NCBI GenBank assembly: GCA_003484395.1
Contig: DNCV01000091.1
Location: 3,010-24,992 of the forward strand
Length of the DNA stretch: 21,983 bases
Direction of reading: 5' to 3'
DNA from: Dehalococcoidia bacterium
GTDB taxonomy: Bacteria; Chloroflexota; Dehalococcoidia; GIF9; UBA5629
Part shown: one piece after another, positions 14,906 through 21,983 of the stretch
Position numbering within the stretch: the first letter of the stretch is position 1
Layout: each line of letters begins with the position of its first letter
The notes under the pieces: model-generated
Databases searched by the model: none
Seen by the model: only the letters and a program-made list of their open reading frames with translations
Told to the model about the DNA's origin: nothing
Made by a program: the position numbers and the translations under genes

Positions 14906-16129
14906 TTATGGTCCGGCTGCCGTATGCGTTATTGCCTCGTACTCTTCAAGTATCCTTTGAGCGATATGAGACCAGGAGAATTCGGTTACGGCAGATTGTC
15001 TGGTAACTATATCGTGTGCACGCTTCTTCTGTGTCAGAACGAGGGAGATGCGGTCTGCCAGCAGCGCCGGCTCATTGGTGGGTACGATGTATCCCATAAC
15101 CTCATCTCTGATTATTTGCCTCATGCCGCCGACATCAGCGGCAACGACTGGCGTTCCGCACGTCAGCGATTCGAGCGCTACCATGCCGAAGCTCTCATAA
15201 TAGGAAGGAACAATGCAGACATCGGCGGCGCTATAATATGTCGGCAATTTGTCCTGCTCCACCGATCCGATAAAGTATATTCTCTCAGCGACATTAAGGT
15301 TCTGAGCAAGCCTTTGCAGTTGCAGCAATTCTCCTTTGCTATGTTCATCCCCGCCGACGACGATCAGAGCGGTATCTGCTGATTCGTTAACAAGGCTCAT
15401 CGCCTTGATCAACTGCCTTAATCCTTTCAGATGTTCGAGCCTGCCGACGAAAAGGACGATGTTTTTATGAGTCAGATTCAAATGTTGACGCGCTTTCTCT
15501 CTATCCACCGGTTTGAACAGGTTCATATTAACGCCGCAGGGGATAACGGCAACTCGCGATGGAGATGCACCATACGAGGAAATCAGCGAAGCTTTTTCCA
15601 CTTCGGTGGCGGCAATGATCCGATCGCTGTGTCTGATGACCTCTTTCTCCTTCTCAATCCTGAGCTCGGGCTCATTGTTATTAGCATCACTGCTGTTTTT
15701 TGGGATACCCAATGTGTGAAACATAACCATGTGAGGTATATGCCACCACATGTGAAGCTGAGCGCCCATGATACCGGAGAGCCAATAATGACTGTGGATG
15801 ATATCGTATTGCCGCATATCGCTTTTTCTGAAGTTTTCTATGCCGCACAGCATATTTTGCAGGCTGGCGTAAATAGCTACTTTCGGTGTATCTTCCTCAG
15901 CTTCGGTATCGAGATGGATCAGACGGACGCGTTCTCCAATGTTCATTATCTGCTCATGGTGCACGGAATGTCTTTTTGTGTAGATATCTACACTGTGTCC
16001 TCGACGGCCTAATTCGCCTGCGAGCTCCCGAATGTACACATTCATTCCGCCGGTATCGCGTCCACCCAGTTGCCCCAGCGGACAACTGTGAATGCTGAGC
16101 ATGGCAATGGTCAATGGTTTATTCATCAT
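14906..16129 (-). CDS. GT4 glycosyltransferase, MshA / sucrose-phosphate-synthase-like
   Basis: A 407-residue retaining GT-B enzyme, probably cytoplasmic or membrane-associated. The acceptor-side N-terminal domain has LGGRDTGGMNVYIRELAGEL (21-40), DIIHSHYWLSG (109-119) and HTLGIPKN (138-145), the wording of D-inositol-3-phosphate glycosyltransferase MshA and sucrose synthases. The donor domain has FVGRLEHLKG (227-236) and the E-x7-E motif in ESFGMVALE (312-320) followed by CGTPVVAADVGGM. Inositol phosphate is a plausible acceptor but not proven. There is no ribosome site before ATG 16129 (ATG 16126 is equally possible), and the gene follows the acyltransferase by 27 bases, so coupled expression is likely. 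Confidence 0.92.
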   Translation of the reverse strand: MMNKPLTIAMLSIHSCPLGQLGGRDTGGMNVYIRELAGELGRRGHSVDIYTKRHSVHHEQIMNIGERVRLIHLDTEAEEDTPKVAIYASLQNMLCGIENFRKSDMRQYDIIHSHYWLSGIMGAQLHMWWHIPHMVMFHTLGIPKNSSDANNNEPELRIEKEKEVIRHSDRIIAATEVEKASLISSYGASPSRVAVIPCGVNMNLFKPVDREKARQHLNLTHKNIVLFVGRLEHLKGLRQLIKAMSLVNESADTALIVVGGDEHSKGELLQLQRLAQNLNVAERIYFIGSVEQDKLPTYYSAADVCIVPSYYESFGMVALESLTCGTPVVAADVGGMRQIIRDEVMGYIVPTNEPALLADRISLVLTQKKRAHDIVTRQSAVTEFSWSHIAQRILEEYEAITHTAAGP

Positions 16130-16156
16130 ATTTTTACGATACGTGTCTTTATTCCA

Positions 16157-17161
16157 TTATGGCTTCAGATTTATCGAAATGCGATACAACGGAATCTCTT
16201 TTCCTCCGAGATGTTGTTTGTATGTCTCGCTGCCTTTAAGGAAATCGTAGACTTTTCGTTTTTTTTCAATGCTGGCCTTAATGCCCAATGCCTTGGATAC
16301 CAAGCCGACACTGAAATCCTTGAAATTCGGGGCGTAACCGCTGTTATAGAGATATGTAGTATTTTTATAGCAGAAACAGAGCGTTGCGGCAACAGTCGTA
16401 TTTCCGATGCTCATAAAATTCAGTTCAAGCCATCCACGCTCGGCTGCGGTGTGTATCAAATGACGAAAATATGTTTCTATCTCAGGTGTCAGGAACGTCT
16501 CTTTCTCATCACGACTGATGCGGAATAAGTGCAGAAATGTGTTGATAGCCTTCTCATCTGCGGTGCGCAGTGTCGAATAGTGATAGTCTCCAAGTTCGGA
16601 TACCCGTCTCATTTTCCTGCGCAACTCATGGCGCTGTTTTGAGGAAAGCGTTTGCAGATAGCCATCCCAGCTATCGGGCAACTGCAACTCAAACGTTACA
16701 TATTCCTGTGCGGTTGTAACGGCAAGATCATGACGGGGAGCTGCATCGGTAAAATATCTCATAACAGCGGAGTCCGGTCTTAACGGAGCCAGTTCCAACT
16801 GTGTCTTCCCATCGTTCCTCAGTTGCGTAAACAGAATATCGAAAAACGTTCGCAGTTGATCCGGTTCGACGATGAAATCGAGATAATCGCATATATTGGC
16901 GCTGCCGATGAACTCAACGATGCCATTCTGCACCCGTAAAGGTGCAATGCCGATTACCCGATTATCGTTCCGAATCGAGCCGAGATACAAGGTGCTGCTG
17001 TTGCCGAAATGCCGCCACCAGACCTGCGACAGTTCGCAGGTTGAAAATATATGGCTGTTTTCTGCAAAAGATTCCAGTTTCATCCAATCCGATGCGATGG
17101 AATCGAAACTGTGCGATACGAATTTATATCCTGTACTGTCATGTTGAATGGTTTGCATCAT
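16157..17161 (-). CDS. GNAT/FemAB-like acyltransferase (CelD/BcsL family)
   Basis: A 334-residue protein of the 'Acetyltransf_6' type (BioF2/CelD-like double GNAT fold). The N-terminal half has FSTCELSQVWWRHFGNSSTL and the 'GIAPLRVQNGIVEFIGSANICDYLDFIV' region; the C-terminal half has SSKQRHELRRKMRRV (the basic helix common to this family), 'ELNFMSIGNTTVAATLCFCYKNTTYLYNSGYAPNF' and a closing 'YDFLKGSETYKQHLGG', all hallmark segments. Such enzymes transfer acyl or aminoacyl groups to amines of sugars, lipids or peptides. The gene lies 47 bases after rlmN and 27 bases before the GT4 gene. Its acceptor may be the amine freed by the neighbouring deacetylase, but that is inference. No strong ribosome site is seen before ATG 17161. 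Confidence 0.87.
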   Translation of the reverse strand: MMQTIQHDSTGYKFVSHSFDSIASDWMKLESFAENSHIFSTCELSQVWWRHFGNSSTLYLGSIRNDNRVIGIAPLRVQNGIVEFIGSANICDYLDFIVEPDQLRTFFDILFTQLRNDGKTQLELAPLRPDSAVMRYFTDAAPRHDLAVTTAQEYVTFELQLPDSWDGYLQTLSSKQRHELRRKMRRVSELGDYHYSTLRTADEKAINTFLHLFRISRDEKETFLTPEIETYFRHLIHTAAERGWLELNFMSIGNTTVAATLCFCYKNTTYLYNSGYAPNFKDFSVGLVSKALGIKASIEKKRKVYDFLKGSETYKQHLGGKEIPLYRISINLKP

Positions 17162-17208
17162 ACCAGCTTATTATATAACCAGCCGAATAGAACATAAAAT
17201 GATTGCGA

Positions 17209-18258
17209 TTATGCGTCGCTTCTTTCTCTAAGCTGGCCGCAGGCCGCGGCGATCGATGCGCCCCGCTGCTGGCGTTGCGTAACAATGATTCCGGCTGATT
17301 CCAGCGTTTCCCTGAAGCTTTGGATTGACTCACGGAACGGAGCGCGAAAAGGAATTGTTTCGACTGCGTTGTACGGGATGAGATTTACGTGGCAGTTCAA
17401 TCCTTTGAGCAGCGATGCCAGTTGCTGTGCGGCAGCAGCGTTGTCATTGATGCCTCGCAGAAGGCAGTACTCAAAAGTGATCCTCCGTCCTGTCAGCTTC
17501 ACATAGTCACGGCATGCTCGTATGATCTCTTCCACCGTCCATTGCTGAAATGATGGAATGAGTTTTCTTCTCAGTTCATCAGTCGGAGCGTGCAGTGAAA
17601 TGGCGAGCGTTATCTGTAGATTCTCCTGTGCCAGACTACGGATACCCGGGACGAATCCCACCGTGCTGATTGTCAGGTGTCTCATGGCAATACCCAGCTC
17701 TTCATTCAGGAGATGCAGCGCTTGTATCGTTGCTTCGTAATTCAATAATGGCTCGCCCATGCCCATGAAAACGACATGGCTGATGCGGTGGGCGTTATTT
17801 TTCGTCGGAAGATCGAGCTTTTGTGCCGTCTCCTGTACGCTCAACACTTGATCGATGATTTCCCCTGCTGTCAGATTGCGCTTAAATCCGCTTTGGCCTG
17901 TTGCACAGAAGGCGCAGCCAACCGGGCAGCCGACCTGTGTCGAAACGCAGCAGGAGAATCGATCGGCATAAGGGATTCCAACCGTCTCGATCGTTTCGCT
18001 GTCATGTAGCTTCAGAAGCAGCTTGATGGTATTGTCTTTGCTGCGCTGCAGCGCAGCTATCTGCGATCGTCCGACTTCATATTCAGTTGCAAGTCTGGTG
18101 CGCATCTGTGCAGGTAAGGAAGTCATATCTTCGATCGTGTGAACACTATGCTGGTAGAGCCACTGGCCGATTTGCCTGCCGCGATAGCCGGACTCTCCGA
18201 TCGTTTTTGTCAGGGTTTCCAGCTCGCTTTTATTCAGACCGAGGAGTGTCTTATGCAT
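17209..18258 (-). CDS. rlmN: 23S rRNA (adenine-C2)-methyltransferase RlmN, radical SAM
   Basis: Methylates C2 of A2503 in 23S rRNA and A37 in some tRNAs, using an iron-sulfur cluster and S-adenosylmethionine. The 349-residue protein has the cluster motif CPVGCAFC within 'STQVGCPVGCAFCATGQSGF', the SAM-contacting GMGEPLLNY, and 'ISTVGFVPGI'. The mechanistic Cys near the end is in AACGQLRE. N-terminal GYRGRQIGQWLYQH and 'EDMTSLPAQMR' are also family standard. ATG 18258 lies 12 bases after the stress-protein stop with no clear ribosome site, so it depends on coupling. The acyltransferase follows 47 bases later. Nothing in the sequence suggests a Cfr-type enzyme. Confidence 0.97.
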   Translation of the reverse strand: MHKTLLGLNKSELETLTKTIGESGYRGRQIGQWLYQHSVHTIEDMTSLPAQMRTRLATEYEVGRSQIAALQRSKDNTIKLLLKLHDSETIETVGIPYADRFSCCVSTQVGCPVGCAFCATGQSGFKRNLTAGEIIDQVLSVQETAQKLDLPTKNNAHRISHVVFMGMGEPLLNYEATIQALHLLNEELGIAMRHLTISTVGFVPGIRSLAQENLQITLAISLHAPTDELRRKLIPSFQQWTVEEIIRACRDYVKLTGRRITFEYCLLRGINDNAAAAQQLASLLKGLNCHVNLIPYNAVETIPFRAPFRESIQSFRETLESAGIIVTQRQQRGASIAAACGQLRERSDA

Positions 18259-18270
18259 AATGGTGAAGCG

Positions 18271-19191
18271 CTATCTGTATCGTATCAACAGAATCGGCCG
18301 TTTTGCAGCAGCCAGTACTTTTTCAGTGACGCTGCCGAATGCCCAGCGGCCGATGCCCGAACGTCCATGTGTTGACATAACGATCACGCTGATGGAATTT
18401 GCATTGGCATAATCAACGATTTTATCCGCAACATTTCCCGTCAATACCTCGGAGCGAACGGTAAATCCTTGCTCTTTGAGTTTCTTTTCTATATTCGTAA
18501 CATATTCTGTGCAAATATCGAGGCAGCGTTTGGTCTCGTAATTGGCATACTCTTCCCAGCTCATGCTCATATGAGGTGGATATTTAGGAGAGTCCGAGAA
18601 AAGCTCGCAGACTCTGATGACGATTATTTCGACATTATTGCTGCCAAGCTGTCGTGTCAGCGTTTCTGCCTGTTCTATGGCTGATCCGGCAGTATCCAAT
18701 CCATCGAGTGGAACAAGCAGCGTTATTTTAGTCCCTTTATTAAACATATCGACTTCTGGTGTACAGGCCGCCGGTACCAGCCAGACAGGTATTTGTGAAG
18801 TATGGATGACTTTCTCTGCAACGCTTCCACGTATCCACTTATCAATCCCTGAACGACCATGCGTTGCCATGATGATAAGATCGATTTTTTGCTTATTTGA
18901 ATAATCGATAATGCTCTCTGCAGGCTTGCCTATTATCACCTCGCATCGTATTGTGCCATTGTGATCGAGTTTGTTGCGCACGCCGTCAAGATACTTTTTT
19001 GAGGCTGATTGTGCTTCAGATTCAATCTGAGTTTTGAATGATGGATTGGTGAATGGGATATCAAGAGCTTCAACGATATATAGTAGAACGATAGTGACCT
19101 TTTGATCGGCAGGCATCAGAGCCTGAACATATGGCAGCACGCATTCAGCGACTTCTGAGCCATCCAGCGGAACCAGTATAGTACGGTACAT
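18271..19191 (-). CDS. tandem-domain universal stress protein
   Basis: Two UspA domains in one 306-residue protein (about 1-143 and 155-306), both beginning with the ILVPLDGS / LLVPLDG strand-loop. Both carry the ATP-binding motif: THGRSGIDKWIRGSV (110-124) and THGRSGIGRWAFGSV (274-288), matching G-2x-G-9x-G(S/T). Nucleotide binding is therefore likely in both halves. The second domain has a ~30-residue loop insertion (YPPHMSMSWEEYANYE). A strong GGAGGGGAGG lies just before ATG 19191. It is the first gene of the probable operon with rlmN and the glycoconjugate genes. A weak promoter (TTGCTA, 18 bases, TATCAT) is visible in the 172-base upstream gap. Confidence 0.93.
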   Translation of the reverse strand: MYRTILVPLDGSEVAECVLPYVQALMPADQKVTIVLLYIVEALDIPFTNPSFKTQIESEAQSASKKYLDGVRNKLDHNGTIRCEVIIGKPAESIIDYSNKQKIDLIIMATHGRSGIDKWIRGSVAEKVIHTSQIPVWLVPAACTPEVDMFNKGTKITLLVPLDGLDTAGSAIEQAETLTRQLGSNNVEIIVIRVCELFSDSPKYPPHMSMSWEEYANYETKRCLDICTEYVTNIEKKLKEQGFTVRSEVLTGNVADKIVDYANANSISVIVMSTHGRSGIGRWAFGSVTEKVLAAAKRPILLIRYR

Positions 19192-19363
19192 TTCCTCCCC
19201 TCCTTTTCGTAAGCGCCAATAAATATAAAGCTGGTGTCATCGCTCGTTTTTGAGGATGCAATATGCTTGATGATACACCTCTCCGCTGCTTGTTAGCAAC
19301 AAAATCGGTTTATTTGCGATTTCAATCATGTATTACAATTCAGAGAGTGTCCCTGCATTATGA

Positions 19364-20383
19364 TTAGGAATGCTTCCCTGGTTTTGTTGTTTCTATGATG
19401 GTTTTTTGGAGGTTGTTCATAAAGTCATTATATAGTTCGCTGCTATAGCGTTCAATGGTTCCATTATCACAAAGCTTGGCCATCTCCGGATCTATCGGCA
19501 GTTGTCCCAGCAGCGGCGCTCCGGTGATGCGGGACATCTCCTCACCTTTGCTTTTACCGAAAAGTTCAATTTTTTTATTGATCTCCGGAACATAGAGATA
19601 GCTCATATTTTCCACAATGCCCAGCACCGGTTTATTCATATGTTTGGTCATATTCACTGCCTTTCTGACAATCATTGCAGTCAAGTCTTGAGGTGTAAAT
19701 ACGATAATAACGCCTGAGACAGGTAATGACTGCATAACGGTAAGCGGTGCATCGGCTGTGCCCGGTGGAAGATCTACGATGAGATAGTCGAGATTGCCCC
19801 ATAATACGTCCCCCCAGAATTGCGTGATGGTTTTTGCTATTAGTGGGCCGCGCCATATGACGGCCTCATCTTCATTTGGCAGCAGCAGGTTAATGGACAT
19901 TATCTCTATACCGGTTTTGGACGTTACCGGCAATATACCGGTTTCAGTACCGCCGGGGTGGTCGGTGATGCCGAACATTTTAGGTATGCTTGGTCCGGTT
20001 ATATCGGCATCGAGAATCCCGACCTCGTAACCTTTTCGCCTGAGTCCGATAGCCGTTAAAGCCGTCACCAATGATTTGCCTACTCCTCCTTTGCCGCTCA
20101 TGACGGCGATCACATTATTGATTCGATTAATTTCGGATGGTTTTGCATCGATATAGTCCACTACTATCTCTTTAATGCCCGGCAGATCGCGTAGCTGCTC
20201 TTTGATTTTTGTACTCGTCCAAAGCTGAACATCCTCATTTAACGCTGCAGAGGACAGTGTGACAGTTACTGCACCATCATTGATAGCGATGTCCTTCAGC
20301 AGGTTCATTTGGTTCAAATTCCTCATTACATGAGGTACGAGAATTTCATCGAGTCTTTCCTTTATTTTTCCTTCAATACCCAC
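19364..20383 (-). CDS. Mrp/NBP35-family P-loop ATPase lacking the CxxC motif
   Basis: A MinD/Mrp-type ATPase related to ApbC and NBP35, which carry or load iron-sulfur clusters. The 339-residue protein has a MIP18/DUF59-like N-terminal domain (about 5-80), the deviant Walker A GKGGVGKS (97-104), DADITGPSIP (125-134), VDLPPGTAD (203-211) and 'FTPQDLT'. Where most relatives have a CPxC motif after ENMSY, this protein reads ENMSYLYVPEINKKIELFG, with no Cys; its only Cys is at 305. Cluster bridging by the usual pair is therefore not possible. The start is GTG 20383, with AGGAG six bases upstream. The previous gene (197-residue unknown) ends 146 bases upstream; nothing else is seen in that gap. 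Confidence 0.92.
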   Translation of the reverse strand: MGIEGKIKERLDEILVPHVMRNLNQMNLLKDIAINDGAVTVTLSSAALNEDVQLWTSTKIKEQLRDLPGIKEIVVDYIDAKPSEINRINNVIAVMSGKGGVGKSLVTALTAIGLRRKGYEVGILDADITGPSIPKMFGITDHPGGTETGILPVTSKTGIEIMSINLLLPNEDEAVIWRGPLIAKTITQFWGDVLWGNLDYLIVDLPPGTADAPLTVMQSLPVSGVIIVFTPQDLTAMIVRKAVNMTKHMNKPVLGIVENMSYLYVPEINKKIELFGKSKGEEMSRITGAPLLGQLPIDPEMAKLCDNGTIERYSSELYNDFMNNLQKTIIETTKPGKHS

Positions 20384-20529
20384 AGATTTCTCCTTTGTAG
20401 TATAAGCAATATTTGAATCTAATTCTCATGCCCAAATCCTGATCCGTATGTATCTCGAGATAATAGCGAACGCCATACGCTCCGTTACAGGTCAACCGAA
20501 TATGGTAACAGGAGTGAATGATCAAGGAA

Positions 20530-21123
20530 TTAAAAATTGATAGTTCTTATATGTTTCGCAATCTTTTCCACGATTGTGTATCCGAAGATGCAACAGTGAA
20601 TATCCTCTTTCGTTTCGTGTTTATACAATTTGGCAATCATCTCGGGGTTGGTAAACTGAGGGCCGATGATGTATACATCGGATGGCGGCACAGCTTTTAT
20701 CTGAAATTCAATATAATTCCATGCTTTGATGCATTTCATCAGGTCGTCAATAATCGATTGATCATGATTTAATGTTTCAGCCAGTTTTTTTCCTGCCCAT
20801 TTAATTCCTGCGGGTTTACCACCGAACAGGTTCATTATCTTGCCTTCTTTAATGACCTGAGTGATAGCGTTCAAGTCTTTCGCCTGATCCCAGGAAAACC
20901 CTTTATCGATATACATTTCATACTGGAAACGCAGGATGTTTTCGGAAGTGCCGCATCCGCCATAATCTGTGCTCACCAAGCGGAGTTTATTCAGAGCTTG
21001 TTCATGGAATTCAATGACTGATTCAAGAACGGACATGCTAAGAGAATTGTATGCAGGTTCCTGTTGCAGTTCAGCTTTAATGCCACTTTGTGTTAAATGG
21101 TCATATAACGATTGCATTAGCAT
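20530..21123 (-). CDS. unrecognised 197-residue soluble protein
   Basis: I do not recognise a family. The protein has no signal peptide or membrane span. It is mixed alpha/beta in look, with an N-terminal helical half (VLESVIEFHEQALNKLRLV), a GGCGTSENILRFQYEMY segment that could be a turn with Cys57, a middle 'QVIKEGKIMNLFGGKPAGIKWAGKKLAETL', and a C-terminal half with DVYIIGPQFTNPE and HCCIFGYTIVEKIAKH. Cys at 57, 131, 177 and 178 could bind metal, but no known motif is formed. ATG 21123 has AGAGGGAA immediately upstream; a second in-frame ATG (21117) is possible. Neighbours are hypE (upstream) and the Mrp-like ATPase (downstream), both iron-cofactor related, which is only weak context. Confidence 0.75.
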   Translation of the reverse strand: MLMQSLYDHLTQSGIKAELQQEPAYNSLSMSVLESVIEFHEQALNKLRLVSTDYGGCGTSENILRFQYEMYIDKGFSWDQAKDLNAITQVIKEGKIMNLFGGKPAGIKWAGKKLAETLNHDQSIIDDLMKCIKAWNYIEFQIKAVPPSDVYIIGPQFTNPEMIAKLYKHETKEDIHCCIFGYTIVEKIAKHIRTINF

Positions 21124-21245
21124 TTCCCTCTGAACGGCATTTTTTGCTTCGAGTTCCCGAACGGAACTTAGATTAATCCCTCAACCCATGTACTTACCTC
21201 CATCAATGTTTATTATCAAAGTATTTATGTAGGTTATTCATTATA
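21124..21245 (-). promoter_or_regulatory. leader of the 197-residue protein gene: -10, two-codon frame, hairpin
   Basis: Reading down the minus strand: an exact TATAAT (21245-21240), a GGAGG (21201-21197), seven bases later an ATG-GGT-TGA two-codon frame (21189-21181), then a hairpin AGTTCC-GTTCG-GGAACT (21168-21152), and finally the AGAGGGAA site and ATG of the gene. No -35 is clear. The small frame has a better ribosome site than the gene itself, suggesting a leader or a lost gene start. Confidence 0.35.
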
Positions 21246-21345
21246 CTGTACTTTCCTGCAAAATGTTGATTCCCTCGTAAAAAGCCATCTGAGTTCGTTC
21301 CCTCGACTCCTGCCCGCACGGCATATCTTATTGCTCCTCATCCCT

Positions 21346-21983
21346 TTAGCATATTCGCGGCAGCATCTCACCTGCAAGCATATCCAGTATCCGTGATGCT
21401 CCAAGCGCTGTTTTTATGGTTACTTTTCCGGCGTGTTGATCGGTTACTGTGCCGATGATGGCTGCCCGATGCCCGTATTTATGCTGTTTTATTGCGTCCA
21501 GTACGCAGTCTGCGGTATCCGGCGGCACAATTGCAATCAGTTTTCCCTCATTTGCAATGTACAAAGGATCTAATCCCAGCAGTTCACAGGCAGCCCGTAT
21601 ACCGTCGTGCACAGGGATGCTCGTCTCCTCTATGCGGATGCCGACATTCGATTGTGCAGCGATCTCATTCAATGTAGTTGCCAGACCGCCGCGTGTGGGA
21701 TCGCGCAGGCAGCGAATATTCGATGCTGCCTTGACTATATCGGCAACGAGGTTGTTCAGGGGGGCGCAGTCGCTTTCCACAGGTACGGAGAACTTGAGTC
21801 CCTCCCTCCGGCTGAGCACCGCGATGCCGTGATCGCCGATGGTGCCGCTCAGGATTACCCTGTCGCCGGGACGGGCATTCGATCCTGAGATAGCGATGCC
21901 CTCAGGAATGACGCCGACGCCGGCAGTGGTGATGAACAGCTTATCGGCGCTGCCTTTATTGACCACCTTGGTATCGCCGGTGA
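21346..21983 (-). CDS. hypE: hydrogenase maturation protein HypE, C-terminal part (cut by window edge)
   Basis: HypE dehydrates a carbamoyl group on its C-terminal Cys to a thiocyanate that supplies cyanide ligands to the iron of [NiFe] hydrogenases. About 212 codons are in the window; the frame runs off the edge, and the first visible residues are TGDTKVVNKG. Visible motifs are ITTAGVGVIPEG, PGDRVILSGTIGDHGIAVLSRREGL, LRDPTRGGLATTLNEIA, ALLGLDPLYIANEGK-type (here CELLGLDPLYIANEGKLI), and the required terminal PRIC with the acceptor Cys as last residue. The C-terminus is thus intact and functional-looking. The GTG at 21966 is internal, not the start. Other hyp genes would be expected beyond the edge. 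Confidence 0.95.
   Translation of the reverse strand, partial: TGDTKVVNKGSADKLFITTAGVGVIPEGIAISGSNARPGDRVILSGTIGDHGIAVLSRREGLKFSVPVESDCAPLNNLVADIVKAASNIRCLRDPTRGGLATTLNEIAAQSNVGIRIEETSIPVHDGIRAACELLGLDPLYIANEGKLIAIVPPDTADCVLDAIKQHKYGHRAAIIGTVTDQHAGKVTIKTALGASRILDMLAGEMLPRIC

Noticed and set aside
14181..16129. Naming the pair mshA and mshB
   Set aside because: No cysteine ligase or inositol pathway gene is present in the window, and LmbE and GT4 families are broad; the symbols would overstate the evidence.
17209..18258. Cfr-type antibiotic resistance methyltransferase
   Set aside because: Sequence wording throughout, including GYRGRQIGQWLYQH, and the stress/housekeeping context match ordinary RlmN.

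Overview
This is a bacterial chromosomal window with no phage, transposase, CRISPR array or rRNA. Base composition is mid-range, start codons are mostly ATG with some GTG, and many genes have clear AGGAGG-type ribosome sites. The mix of genes suggests an anaerobic bacterium: hydrogenase maturation HypE, a folate cluster with no FolB, several lipoproteins, an MshA-like glycosyltransferase beside a LmbE deacetylase, and a secreted protein with beta-rich repeats. Members of the Chloroflexota (Dehalococcoidia-like) would fit, but this is an impression from gene content, not a phylogenetic result.

Layout. The 5' end of a tRNA gene lies on the minus strand at 1-22. A gene-free stretch (23-395) follows, holding a degenerate dispersed-repeat-like element. 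A plus-strand folate cluster follows: folP (396-1286), folK (1283-1774) and a 6-pyruvoyl-tetrahydropterin synthase homologue (1786-2154). A convergent minus-strand gene (2156-2755) encodes a Thr/Tyr-rich single-span membrane protein. A second plus-strand block runs 2926-5117: a GYD-domain protein, a PIF1-like helicase with a C-terminal WYL-like domain, and a small helix-hairpin-helix protein.

From 5158 to the end every gene is on the minus strand. Listed left to right they are: a TlpA-like lipoprotein (coupled to the upstream rluB), rluB, a remnant of a deleted ABC transporter (6776-6983), an M29 aminopeptidase, an orphan solute-binding lipoprotein, a 593-residue lipoprotein with five tandem domains, and a P-type cation ATPase. 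Then come a LmbE/PIG-L deacetylase, an MshA-like GT4 glycosyltransferase, a GNAT/FemAB-like acyltransferase, rlmN, a tandem universal stress protein, a Mrp-family ATPase without its CxxC motif, an unrecognised 197-residue protein, and the C-terminal part of hypE, cut by the window edge.

How they work together. folP and folK make dihydropteroate. The pterin synthase homologue sits where FolB would be expected and has the CE-x2-HGH active-site signature, so it may supply 6-hydroxymethyl-dihydropterin. The run usp-rlmN-acyltransferase-GT4-deacetylase (19191 down to 14181) is tightly spaced and probably co-transcribed; its last three genes look like a small sugar-conjugate pathway related to mycothiol or glucosaminyl-inositol chemistry. 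The helicase and helix-hairpin-helix genes overlap by ATGA and probably act together on DNA. The most interesting items are the FolB replacement, the glycosyltransferase/deacetylase/acyltransferase cassette, the ABC-transporter deletion scar, the helicase-WYL fusion and the Cys-less Mrp.
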